DNA of 20,327 nt from positions 1 through 20,327 of IMG/VR virus record IMGVR_UViG_3300049215_000808; one strand, given 5' to 3'. The stretch's first letter is position 1; each line of letters starts with the position of its first letter. The notes under the pieces are model-generated. The model saw only the letters and a list, made by a program, of their open reading frames with translations, ran no database searches and had not been told where the DNA came from. Below are positions 7,481 to 14,006 of this stretch, in pieces. Made by a program: the position numbers and the translations under genes. Source of the stretch: a virus.

Positions 7481-8068
7481 GTGGACGCGACGCTTATCTA
7501 TGACATCACCAAGCAGGGTTCCGACCGCCATGTCCAATGGCTGATCATTGGCCTTGCGTTGATGCAAGTGGGGCTCATTGCCTACCCGTTCATTGTCCGT
7601 CGGGCCGAGCGCTATCCCGAGTCACGGCTCGCCCGGAACCTAGCAAGGACCGCAAATTTGTCGTTTTTGCAGTCCTGGTTCCTCCGTCATCCGATCGCTT
7701 TTGCTATTCTTGGCACCATTTTCTTTGGTGGCGGGCTTTTGATGATATCCCTCACTTATTATGAACACGTCCAACAAATCCGCCACTCTGACTATGCCGT
7801 CTGGGATGGTCGCGTATCCAGCTATGTCTTTGATAGAGTATCCAGAGGACGTGCGCGAGCAGCTTATGATAGACTCACGGTCGACGGTATGACCTTCACG
7901 ATCACTTGTAGCATACCTCGCACTATCCCAAACCCCGGTGCCCCAGGGGTGTGCCTAGGATTGCAACGCGGCGATCATATCCGCATCGGATATGAAACCT
8001 TCTTCCTTGGCGCACCGGCGAGGCTAGACAACCCGGAACCACTTCTAATATGGGCGGAACGCTCCTAG
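7481..8068 (+). CDS. Plus-strand two-helix membrane protein (moron cargo), unknown function
   Basis: About 195 aa, coded against the direction of the tail operon. GTG at 7481 is chosen because AGGAG lies six bases before it; the in-frame ATG at 7475 abuts the same AGGAG. Two hydrophobic segments occur at about residues 19-36 (WLIIGLALMQVGLIAYPF) and 70-92 (HPIAFAILGTIFFGGGLLMISLTYY). The C-terminal 90 residues form a soluble, beta-rich domain beginning YAVWDGRVSSYVF that may lie in the periplasm. By eye the gene is more AT-rich than its neighbours. It splits the conserved DUF2460-DUF2163 pair, so it is an insertion. Prophage membrane morons often change the host surface or block superinfection, but this role is only a guess. 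Confidence 0.75.
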   Translation: MDATLIYDITKQGSDRHVQWLIIGLALMQVGLIAYPFIVRRAERYPESRLARNLARTANLSFLQSWFLRHPIAFAILGTIFFGGGLLMISLTYYEHVQQIRHSDYAVWDGRVSSYVFDRVSRGRARAAYDRLTVDGMTFTITCSIPRTIPNPGAPGVCLGLQRGDHIRIGYETFFLGAPARLDNPEPLLIWAERS

Positions 8069-8685
8069 TTTTTAACGCTCTCGAATTCGAGCTTCTTCTG
8101 CTCCCACAGCCTGTTCATGAATTTCGCGAAGTCATTGTCGTCGGCCGTGAAGCGGACCGGCCAATAGTAATTGAAGGTCGCCGTCACCGCCGCGCCGTTG
8201 GCCGGTGCATTCCCGGCGGTGAAGGCGATTCCATAAGGCCCATACGTCCCGAACAGCCAGCCCCATTGGGAGCTGAAGGACTGAACGACGCCATTCACTT
8301 TAACGGTCGCGCCGACGTTCGTGTTGACGGCGAGGATCGGCTCGATGAAGCCGCCGAGCGCGCGCACCAATGGGAAATTCAGATTGGAGCCGTTGCCGAC
8401 ACCGATCGCCTGGTCGACCACACTATCATCATCGACATCGTCGAAGAGGAATGAATCATATGCGCCTTGGCGCGCCAGATAGAAGCCGAGCAGCGTGCGG
8501 AATTCATTGTTCGAATCATCGCGCAAGAAATTGAAGCTGAGACTCCATTTCCAGCGCGGATAGACTTGCAGCGCGGCGCGATTCTCCTTGCCGGATACGG
8601 ATTCTTGCACGAGCGTCTTGAAGATCGGCGTGCGCGTGACCGGATAGGCAAGCCCGGCCAAGTTGGGAAACACCGCGTTGCTCAT
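8065..8685 (-). CDS. DUF2460 distal tail protein (GTA gp12-like)
   Basis: A 206-aa protein of the TIGR02217/DUF2460 family, which forms the distal tail ring linking tube and hub. Recognised by FPNLAGLAYPVTRTPIFKT near the N-terminus, LSFNFLRDD....EFRTLLGFYLARQGAYDSFLFDDVDD in the middle, and a C-terminal FNYYWPVRFTADDNDF...LWEQKKLEFESVK. Length is usual for the family. GAGG lies four bases before ATG, and the gene begins one base after the tape measure stop. Its TAG stop overlaps that of the convergent cargo gene in a shared CTAG. Confidence 0.92.
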   Translation of the reverse strand: MSNAVFPNLAGLAYPVTRTPIFKTLVQESVSGKENRAALQVYPRWKWSLSFNFLRDDSNNEFRTLLGFYLARQGAYDSFLFDDVDDDSVVDQAIGVGNGSNLNFPLVRALGGFIEPILAVNTNVGATVKVNGVVQSFSSQWGWLFGTYGPYGIAFTAGNAPANGAAVTATFNYYWPVRFTADDNDFAKFMNRLWEQKKLEFESVKN

Positions 8686-8686
8686 C

Positions 8687-9820
8687 TTACCTCAAGGCCG
8701 GATGGAAGTTACGCGCTTGCTGACGAAGCGAGCGAGCGAGAGTCGAGCCGCTGTTCATCAGCTGTCGCTGGAAGCTTTGCGCGTCGGTCGCGTGGATGTG
8801 GATGTGCGTGTCGCCTCCGCCGCCGGAGCCGCCGGAAACCGCGCTGCGGAAATCCTCGGCGAACGCCCTGGGCAGGATCGTCTCGCCCTGATGCACCATG
8901 GCCAGCATGTCGCCGGGCAGGCTCCACGCGCCTTGGTCAAAGGAAGGGATGAGGGCTTCCTTGGCGATAACCAGTGCCGCGGCGGCAGTCGCAGGCACTA
9001 CTGCAAAGGGACCGAGGGCAGGCGCCGCCCAAGCGAACACGGAGCTGTAGACTCTGGCCGCGTTGGATTCGATCTCCTGCAGCGCATGCGCGAAACTGAA
9101 TCCCGAGCTCGCGGTCGACGCCGCTTGATTCGACGCCGTGCGCGCCGCATCGCCGGCGACGGTGGCCTCGGTCATCGTCAGCTCCGATGTCAGCCAGTTC
9201 GTGACGCGCTGGACGCCGAGATGGACGAAGTCGGAGAGAATCGATTGGCCGATCTTGGCGAGCGCCTGGTGCATGCTCTGCGTGCCGGTGATCATGCCCT
9301 CGATCGCGCTTCCGAACGATTGCTTGATCGGCTGGACCATCGATTTCCAGGCGGCTTCGGATTGCTTCACGGCTTGCAGATCGAGCTGACGCATCCGCGC
9401 ATTGTGCTGCGCTTCCTGAGCATAGGCCTTGTCCTGGATCTGCCGAGCCAGCTTGCTGCCCTCGACAGCGCATTCCTCATCCATCTCCAGCTCGGCGCGT
9501 GCCGCGGCGAAGCGGACATTCTCCAGCCGCTCGCGCTCCGCGATCGCCTGGTCGGTCGACATCTGATTGAGGGCCGACAGCATCGCAACGCGCTGTGTGC
9601 CTGCCGCATAATCGTCCTGCGCCTTCTTCGTTGCATCGGCCGATGCGTCGCTGAGGCTTTTCAAGTGACCGGAGGCCGTCGCGGCGGATGCGGCGATCGC
9701 CCCGAAATCCTGCTCGAGCACCGGCGGCATCTGCGCCAGACTATCCAGCGCCGCGCCGATACCGGATTGCAGCTCCCCGGTATCGACCGAGAAGCCGATC
9801 GAGATCGTGTCGTCGGACAT
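8687..9820 (-). CDS. Tail tape measure protein (short)
   Basis: A 377-aa protein that sets tail length and is likely ejected with the DNA. The N-terminus (ISIGFSVDTGELQSGI) is typical of small tape measure proteins. Residues 60-160 are rich in Ala, Glu, Gln and Arg and likely form a long coiled coil. A hydrophobic Ala-rich stretch lies at about 263-290 (AWAAPALGPFAVVPATAAAALVIAKEAL). The C-terminus holds QGAWSLPGDMLAMVHQGE and a glycine run before THIHIHATDA. If the usual scale of about 0.15 nm per residue holds, the tail would be only some 55 nm long. GAGGGG lies eight bases before ATG. In standard phages this gene directly follows the chaperones; here three cargo genes intervene. Confidence 0.88.
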   Translation of the reverse strand: MSDDTISIGFSVDTGELQSGIGAALDSLAQMPPVLEQDFGAIAASAATASGHLKSLSDASADATKKAQDDYAAGTQRVAMLSALNQMSTDQAIAERERLENVRFAAARAELEMDEECAVEGSKLARQIQDKAYAQEAQHNARMRQLDLQAVKQSEAAWKSMVQPIKQSFGSAIEGMITGTQSMHQALAKIGQSILSDFVHLGVQRVTNWLTSELTMTEATVAGDAARTASNQAASTASSGFSFAHALQEIESNAARVYSSVFAWAAPALGPFAVVPATAAAALVIAKEALIPSFDQGAWSLPGDMLAMVHQGETILPRAFAEDFRSAVSGGSGGGGDTHIHIHATDAQSFQRQLMNSGSTLARSLRQQARNFHPALR

Positions 9821-9943
9821 GTGGGAATCCCCTCGCGGAAGACGAAGCCGTGCGCACGGCCTATTCCGTCGATGCTTCCGTATTGCGCAACCGATTTGGA
9901 ACTGCCGATTTTGGCACGCGACGGGAAGGACGCGTCTGGACCG

Positions 9944-10372
9944 TCAGTGAGCAGCGGAAATCAATGAAATACTTTTAACGAGCAATACATTGTCGCCAAG
10001 ACAAAAATTTGGAACGACTGAGCCGGATAAGATCTTCCTCGGAAGAACGGGACTTTGCTCGTCTGGTAAAGTTGAATATCGAACCAAGACCCCTGAAATT
10101 GTTACCTGCTTGCCATCGTATGCTGAAAAATCCCTTGCTGCCTGATCGGTAAATACGCCGCTCAGGCAGCGAGGATACTTTGCCTCGCTCCTCATGGATG
10201 CAGAGTCGGGATAAATCATGAACTCGCCCCGAACCCGGACCCATCCACTTAGCCGCGCAGGTCCGAGTCTCGATACCTTGTCGGCAAATTCAACTGTATC
10301 GCCAACTGCCGTATGCACGACACAGCCGATTGCAATAATACACATAACCAGCATTCGAAACGCTTCCGGCAT
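9944..10372 (-). CDS. Small secreted protein, possible immunity partner
   Basis: A 142-aa protein with a clear Sec signal peptide (residues 1-24: FRMLVMCIIAIGCVVHTAVG, cleavage probably before Asp25). The mature part is beta-rich, with VTISGVLVRYSTL at about 90-102 suggesting a small barrel such as an OB fold, and has Cys69 and Cys124, which could form a disulfide in the periplasm. AGGAG lies six bases before ATG. It starts 21 bases after the 280-aa protein ends, and both are visibly more AT-rich than the phage genes around them. An effector gene followed closely by a small secreted protein is a common toxin/immunity layout, but no family match was recognised. Confidence 0.7.
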   Translation of the reverse strand: MPEAFRMLVMCIIAIGCVVHTAVGDTVEFADKVSRLGPARLSGWVRVRGEFMIYPDSASMRSEAKYPRCLSGVFTDQAARDFSAYDGKQVTISGVLVRYSTLPDEQSPVLPRKILSGSVVPNFCLGDNVLLVKSISLISAAH

Positions 10373-10393
10373 GCAGCACTCCTATTTCTCTTG

Positions 10394-11236
10394 CTATTGG
10401 AACGGATGACCGTAAATGACCGTCGCCGATTTCGCGCCGGGCTTGATTACCCAAACCCCATTCGGAGTGATGCCATACACGGGGACTTTCTGACCAAAAT
10501 CTCCGGAGCCAGGTTTAGGATCGGCCCATGTGGGATGCGTGTGAATGATTGCTGTATACCCTGGACGTGCATGCCCAGAATTTTGACCGATATTTCCGAC
10601 AGCCGTGCCATGGATGCCAAGATATTCAAAATCAAAGGCGCTATATGCTATCCATAGTTGTTCCTTTGGAAACGGAATATTGAAATTAATGGGTATGCCT
10701 GCGAGCGAATGATCCTTGGCGCCTAGAATGACAATTTCGTCATACAATTTTGGATCTGCCGGCAATCCAGGAGGAGACGCGACAGGTCTGCCCATGGTCC
10801 GATCCAGAGGGAGGCCAAGATGCATGTTGAGCGCGGCACCCTCGAATCCAGATGAACCGGCTGTTGCGGCGCCCGGCTCGGGTCCAAACGTGAACTGTCC
10901 TCCACCTGATCCTGGAGGCTTATGCCAGTGATTGAATTTGGCCAGACCTGAGTCGCTATCGATCTGCAGTTGGAGAAGCAGAATCGGCGCGCGGACCAGA
11001 TCGCCTTTATCGAGAGCGCGTGCGAGAGCTTCTATGCCGCTTCGTCGATTGGCGAGACACAAAGCACCACCCGAGCAGATTTTCTCTTCAGAGCCCAACG
11101 CCTCGCGCGAAGGGACAATTCGGCCCTCGTCGTCGATGTCGGTCAGCGGCGTGCCGTCGCCGAGATATGCGTGTCCCTCGAAAAGGAACGGCAGGCCTTC
11201 GGCGTTAATGCCCTCGCCTAGGCGATACATTCGCAT
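10394..11236 (-). CDS. Protein with GGQF linker and C-terminal JAB/DUF4329-like domain (candidate effector)
   Basis: A 280-aa protein in three parts. Residues 1-100 are an unknown N-terminal domain with GHAYLGDGTPL and a hydrophobic ILLLQLQI. Residues 101-120 hold FNHWHKPPGSGGGQFTFGPE, which resembles the PxGxPDGGQW linker seen in many alphaproteobacterial phage-associated and toxin-like proteins. Residues 165-280 end in IIHTHPTWADPKPGSGDFG: His232, His234, Ser244 and Asp246 give an H-x-H...S-x-D pattern like JAB metalloproteases or DUF4329, followed by VYGITPNGVWVIKPG as in DUF4329. The spacing from the second His to the Ser is longer than in standard JAMM enzymes, so activity is uncertain. 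GGAGG lies seven bases before ATG. It may be a toxin-like effector, a peptidase or a virion accessory protein. Confidence 0.7.
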   Translation of the reverse strand: MRMYRLGEGINAEGLPFLFEGHAYLGDGTPLTDIDDEGRIVPSREALGSEEKICSGGALCLANRRSGIEALARALDKGDLVRAPILLLQLQIDSDSGLAKFNHWHKPPGSGGGQFTFGPEPGAATAGSSGFEGAALNMHLGLPLDRTMGRPVASPPGLPADPKLYDEIVILGAKDHSLAGIPINFNIPFPKEQLWIAYSAFDFEYLGIHGTAVGNIGQNSGHARPGYTAIIHTHPTWADPKPGSGDFGQKVPVYGITPNGVWVIKPGAKSATVIYGHPFQ

Positions 11237-11269
11237 CGCTGCACCTCCACTCCAACGAACGACCCGCCG

Positions 11270-11908
11270 CTATCTCCGCGAGACCTGTATGTCGGCCAGC
11301 CGCCCGTCTTCGAACACGAGCACGTTGTTCTCCGGATAGATCCAGAATTCGACCAATCCGCGTTTCCTCGATTCCCGCTCGACGACGCGATCGGGCTTGC
11401 CCCAGGCGCCGGCGAGCACCTGCGCTTGGGTCATGTGCAGAAGCGCGCCTTGCAGGTTGCGGCGCGCCACCGACGCTTTCCCGGCTTTCGGGCCGAAGAG
11501 AAAGGATGGGTAAGTCCCCGGCTCCTTCATCGGGTCGTGGTCGGCGACTTCGAATTTCAGATCCGCGGGATTGATCCTGGTGAAGCCCGACCGTCCGTCG
11601 GCGAAGGTGATGTGCATGAAGACCTCGCCGCTGTACGACATAGCATCCAGACCTTCGAACGAATCGAAGGTGAATCGGCCGCGGCCCGTGAAGCATCCTT
11701 CCGGCCCCAGCATCATCGCTTTGCTCGGGCAGACGAAGTAGTTGGAGATGCCCACCGTCCACAGCGGGCGCTCGATATACTCAGCCATCAATGCCCGGTC
11801 CTTTGCCTCCTGCTGCTGCCGCGCGATATCCTCGGGATAGGGCGGCGCCGTGCAGCCCGTCAGCAAAAGCATTGCAGCGGCAGACCAGAAGCCTCGTCCT
11901 CTACGCAC
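11270..11908 (-). CDS. Predicted lipoprotein (moron) between chaperone and tape measure genes
   Basis: A 212-aa protein, read from GTG at 11908, which has GGAGGG eight bases upstream and overlaps the end of the chaperone T frame. A lipoprotein signal follows: basic start, hydrophobic FWSAAAMLLL, and lipobox LTGC with Cys19. The mature protein begins with a short Gln/Ala-rich helix. Its C-terminus (WGKPDRVVE...GLVEFWIYPENNVLVFEDGRLADIQ) resembles the pattern of SmpA/BamE-like outer membrane lipoproteins, in which WGxPd and a final FxdGrv strand are typical. Phage lipoproteins in such positions often act at the host envelope, for instance in blocking superinfection; that is inference. It is not part of the usual chaperone/tape-measure set. 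Confidence 0.75.
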   Translation of the reverse strand: MRRGRGFWSAAAMLLLTGCTAPPYPEDIARQQQEAKDRALMAEYIERPLWTVGISNYFVCPSKAMMLGPEGCFTGRGRFTFDSFEGLDAMSYSGEVFMHITFADGRSGFTRINPADLKFEVADHDPMKEPGTYPSFLFGPKAGKASVARRNLQGALLHMTQAQVLAGAWGKPDRVVERESRKRGLVEFWIYPENNVLVFEDGRLADIQVSRR

Positions 11909-12457
11909 GCAGAAATCCCTCCGGTCCGGCCGCAGCCAACAGCTCGGCCAGGTCAGATGTTCTTGCTTTGTCCCCACCCTTATAATCGACAAGAGCCCGA
12001 ATGAGAAGATGCAAAGGCGGATTCTTTTTCCAGTAGGCGGCGAGCTCCAGATATTCGGGGAGCGTCATCTCGTCGATCTCGGCCCGGCGCCAGCCGCACG
12101 CCGTCGCGATCAGCCCGTAGATGTCGCCCCAAGGGAAGGTCTCGCCGCCCTGACTTCCCCCGATTGAGCTTCCCCCGGCTGGGGCGCTCCCGGCTTCAGG
12201 CCCGAAAGGCGCGCGACCGCCGACACCGCGACGCGAAGCTCCTCGACATCGGGCGTCAGCTCGTCGAACTGGGCGCGCGTGAAAGCGGGATCGGCGGTCG
12301 CGATCGCCGCGGTCAGTATCTCGCCCTGCGCGTCGACCTTCGCTTCGCTGTCCATGCCGAGTTGGAGGAACAGCGGCAGCACGCGCTTCAGGTCGCGAAA
12401 CTTCAATGGGGCGATCGGATAGTCCTTGCCGCCGAGTTTAATTGAATTGGCCATCAT
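11901..12457 (-). CDS. Tail assembly chaperone G-T fusion made by -1 frameshift
   Basis: The frame -1 to the short chaperone stays open from about 12198 to a TAG at 11901-11903 and encodes GGSQGGETFPWGDIYGLIATACGWRR, with its later part reading MTLPEYLELAAYW and a tail ending EGFLRA. This is a typical second chaperone (T) domain, and it has no start codon or SD of its own. From 12457 to 11901 there are 557 bases, which is 186 codons once a single base is re-read, exactly what a -1 shift needs and giving 185 aa. The likely slip site is one of two GGGGGAAG copies (12169-12176 and 12154-12161), read G GGG GAA in the zero frame. The fusion would guide tail tube assembly on the tape measure together with the short form. 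Confidence 0.85.
12110..12457 (-). CDS. Tail assembly chaperone, short form (G-like)
   Basis: A 115-aa protein at the place where lambda-type phages code gpG. It begins SIKLGGKDYPIAPLKFRDLKRVLPLF, the usual start of alphaproteobacterial phage chaperones (a GTA gp10-type family), followed by helices and a Pro/Gly-rich linker (KPGAPQPGEAQSGE). Its last 15 or so residues overlap the T-domain code and are low-information, as expected for a zero-frame tail. Two adjacent ATGs exist; the second (12454) sits five bases after GGAG and may be the true start. It is made together with the longer G-T fusion by frameshifting. Confidence 0.82.
   Translation of the reverse strand: MMANSIKLGGKDYPIAPLKFRDLKRVLPLFLQLGMDSEAKVDAQGEILTAAIATADPAFTRAQFDELTPDVEELRVAVSAVARLSGLKPGAPQPGEAQSGEVRAARPSLGATSTG
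12154..12176 (-). promoter_or_regulatory. Candidate -1 ribosomal frameshift site (two GGGGGAAG copies)
   Basis: GGGGGAAG occurs twice, 15 bases apart, on the minus strand at 12169-12176 and 12154-12161, both in the same register (G GGG GAA in the chaperone frame). Slipping back one base lets Gly-tRNA re-pair fully with GGG and moves ribosomes into the open T frame. The site is not a perfect X XXY YYZ heptamer because the A-site GAA would re-pair with GGA. Which copy is used cannot be told. Confidence 0.55.
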
Positions 12458-12536
12458 GTCTCCATCTAAGCTTCTGCGCGTAGCGCGAGCCGGCGGAACG
12501 AAGTGACCGTGAGGTCAATAGCCGAGCCGCGAGCGC

Positions 12537-12613
12537 CGCGCCAAAGGCGCGAGTCTGCGTAACGCCAAGTCGCCTCCGGCGACGGAGCGTAAGCCAAGCC
12601 CGCGGACGCGGGC
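12537..12613. repeat. Cluster of three small GC hairpins between tail tube and chaperone genes
   Basis: Three stems of 6 bp with 3-4 base loops lie within 77 bases: CGCGCC-AAA-GGCGCG (12537-12551), GTCGCC-TCC-GGCGAC (12569-12583) and GCCCGC-GGAC-GCGGGC (12598-12613). They occupy a 182-base gap in an operon whose other gaps are mostly a few bases. They may slow or end transcription, protect the abundant tail tube message from 3' decay, or be remnants of short dispersed host repeats. No U-tract follows, so a classical terminator is not supported. Confidence 0.6.
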
Positions 12614-12639
12614 GCGCGGCGTCTGAGTGAAAAGAAACG

Positions 12640-13383
12640 CTATTCGCTAAGCCACACATTGCCGATGTTACCGGCCGCATCGGCCGCGGCTTGGAAGTCG
12701 AACTCGGGAATGAGGAAATCTTCGTTCTTGAACTGCAGCGACAGCTTGGGAGAGATCACCGAGTTGAGCTGCAGGTTCAGCAGCTTGCCCTGATACTGCT
12801 CGCTCAACACCAGCTTGAAGCTCGGCTGCGAGCCCATGAGCTGGTTCGACAGCGCGATCGCGGTGCCGCCCGTCGTCGTGTAGCTGTAGGTCAAGAGGAT
12901 GACCGCGTTCGCATCGCCGGACGAGAAAGTGTAGGTGCCGGTCCCCGGATTGACGGAATATTTTCCCGCCGCTTCGGAGCCCGGCGCAACGGTCGTCAGC
13001 ATCACGCCGCTCGCGGCGTAGGCCGCGCCCAGATCGGCAACGAAGGTCGCATGGTTCGCGACTTGCACGGTATAGGCTGCGCTGCCCGGAACGGCCGCAG
13101 TTTCGCCGATCTGCGTCACGGTGTTTCCGGTTCCGAGCGTCTGACCGAAGAACAGATTGTTGAAATTGGCCGCGGTGATCCGCGCCGCCTTGGCCTTGCC
13201 GGTGATCTTGAGCCCCCCGCGCGCAAGCGCGGTCGGCGCCTGGAATTGGCCGATCAGCTCCTTGATGGTGAAGCTCATATCGAGCTGCACCTCCTGCAGC
13301 GTGCCGAACTGAGCCGGCGTCGCGTTCGCGACATCGGTGCGCAAGCCGATCAGCGCGCCCAAGCCGAAAGCATATTGAGTCAT
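12640..13383 (-). CDS. Major tail tube protein
   Basis: A 247-aa, beta-rich protein at the expected place between the tail terminator and the chaperones. It starts MTQYAFGLGALIGLRTDVANATPAQFGTLQEV and has the tail tube pattern of a long strand region LDMSFTIKELIGQFQAPTALARGGLKITGKAKAARI (34-70), a Thr/Ala/Gly-rich middle with FVADLGAAYAASG and YTFSSGDANAVILLTYSY, and a C-terminal LSLQFKNEDFLIPEFDFQAAAD. AAGGAGA lies eight bases before ATG, inside the end of the 57-aa gene. It should polymerise into the tail tube that conducts DNA. Confidence 0.88.
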   Translation of the reverse strand: MTQYAFGLGALIGLRTDVANATPAQFGTLQEVQLDMSFTIKELIGQFQAPTALARGGLKITGKAKAARITAANFNNLFFGQTLGTGNTVTQIGETAAVPGSAAYTVQVANHATFVADLGAAYAASGVMLTTVAPGSEAAGKYSVNPGTGTYTFSSGDANAVILLTYSYTTTGGTAIALSNQLMGSQPSFKLVLSEQYQGKLLNLQLNSVISPKLSLQFKNEDFLIPEFDFQAAADAAGNIGNVWLSE

Positions 13384-13386
13384 GGA

Positions 13387-13560
13387 TCAGGTCTCCTTCG
13401 TGAAGGTTGTCGCGATCTCCGCCGCGAGCGCATCGAGCGAGGCGCGCAGATGATTGATCGCCTCGACCGATCGCGAGACCGGCGAATTGGCGAGATTGTC
13501 GTGGAACCAGCGCTCGATCGCGGCGCGAACCGCCGTCGCTCGGTCATTCGTCTCTGTCAT
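13387..13560 (-). CDS. 57-aa helical protein between tail terminator and tail tube genes
   Basis: A small gene easily missed because of its length. The product starts MTETNDRATAVRAAIERWFH and continues with SVEAINHLRASLDALAAEIA, so it is almost entirely alpha-helical. AAAGGA lies six bases before ATG, and the stop codon is three bases before the ATG of the tail tube gene, whose SD is inside this frame. The placement in a tightly packed operon, the good SD and the helical composition support a real gene. I do not recognise a family; a small tail assembly or connector factor is possible. Confidence 0.72.
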   Translation of the reverse strand: MTETNDRATAVRAAIERWFHDNLANSPVSRSVEAINHLRASLDALAAEIATTFTKET

Positions 13561-13571
13561 GCGATGTCCTT

Positions 13572-14006
13572 TCAGGGGATCAGAATTTCGACCGGCACGA
13601 TCGCATAGGCATATTCGCCGAGCAGGCCTTCGTCGGTGGCTATGTGGCCGTTGATCGTGACGCGCTTGGCGAGACCGCCCAGCGTTTGCACATTGGCCGG
13701 ATCGCCCGCGCCGAGCGCCTGGTCGATCGCGTCCAACATCGGATTGAGGAGCGACGAGGTGGGGAAGCTCTTATCGCCGGAATGTACGTAGAGCACGATC
13801 TCCAGATGCATGACCCGCTTCAGCGGGTGCATGCCCGACCACTCGACGGTCTCGCCGCGATAGATCTGGAAGAGCGCCGGGCAATTGCCCGGCCCGACGT
13901 CCTGCGGCGCTTTGAGTCTACGACTTGCGAGCGCGAGACCGGCCACCCCGGCGTGTTCGTCGGTCAGAAGCGCAAACAGCGCGGACTGGATGGCTTCGCG
14001 GCTCAT
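13572..14006 (-). CDS. Tail terminator-like protein (gpU/DUF3168-type)
   Basis: A 144-aa protein overlapping the gp10-like gene by ATGA. It begins with a helix (MSREAIQSALFALLTDE) followed by strands LFQIYRGETVEW and VMHLEIVLYVHS, a helix SSLLNPMLDAIDQAL, and a final strand YAYAIVPVEILIP. This helix-strand-helix order and the place just before the tail tube gene match tail completion/terminator proteins, which cap the tube and join it to the head. No single motif is decisive, so the family name is tentative, while the role from position is fairly safe. Confidence 0.72.
   Translation of the reverse strand: MSREAIQSALFALLTDEHAGVAGLALASRRLKAPQDVGPGNCPALFQIYRGETVEWSGMHPLKRVMHLEIVLYVHSGDKSFPTSSLLNPMLDAIDQALGAGDPANVQTLGGLAKRVTINGHIATDEGLLGEYAYAIVPVEILIP

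Noticed and set aside
7458-7544. Short 28-codon upstream frame ahead of the membrane protein gene
   Set aside because: It is mostly Arg codons, the SD is 12 bases away, and it overlaps the real gene in another frame.
9821-9943. Possible small gene between the secreted protein and the tape measure gene
   Set aside because: One minus-strand frame is open across the gap but has no start codon with an SD and no recognisable sequence.
8663-9967. Long plus-strand open frame (434 aa) antisense to the tape measure gene
   Set aside because: It is Arg/His/Gly-rich without recognisable domain, typical of the reverse frame of a GC-rich gene; the minus strand encodes a clear tape measure protein with a good SD.
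11909-11992. Upstream extension of the lipoprotein gene to ATG 11992
   Set aside because: It would place 28 residues before a perfect lipoprotein signal and overlap the chaperone T domain; GTG 11908 has GGAGGG at good distance.
12438-12680. Minus-strand 80-aa frame across the hairpin cluster
   Set aside because: It runs through three hairpins and both flanking genes, is Arg/Ala-rich, and lacks an SD; the gap is better seen as non-coding.
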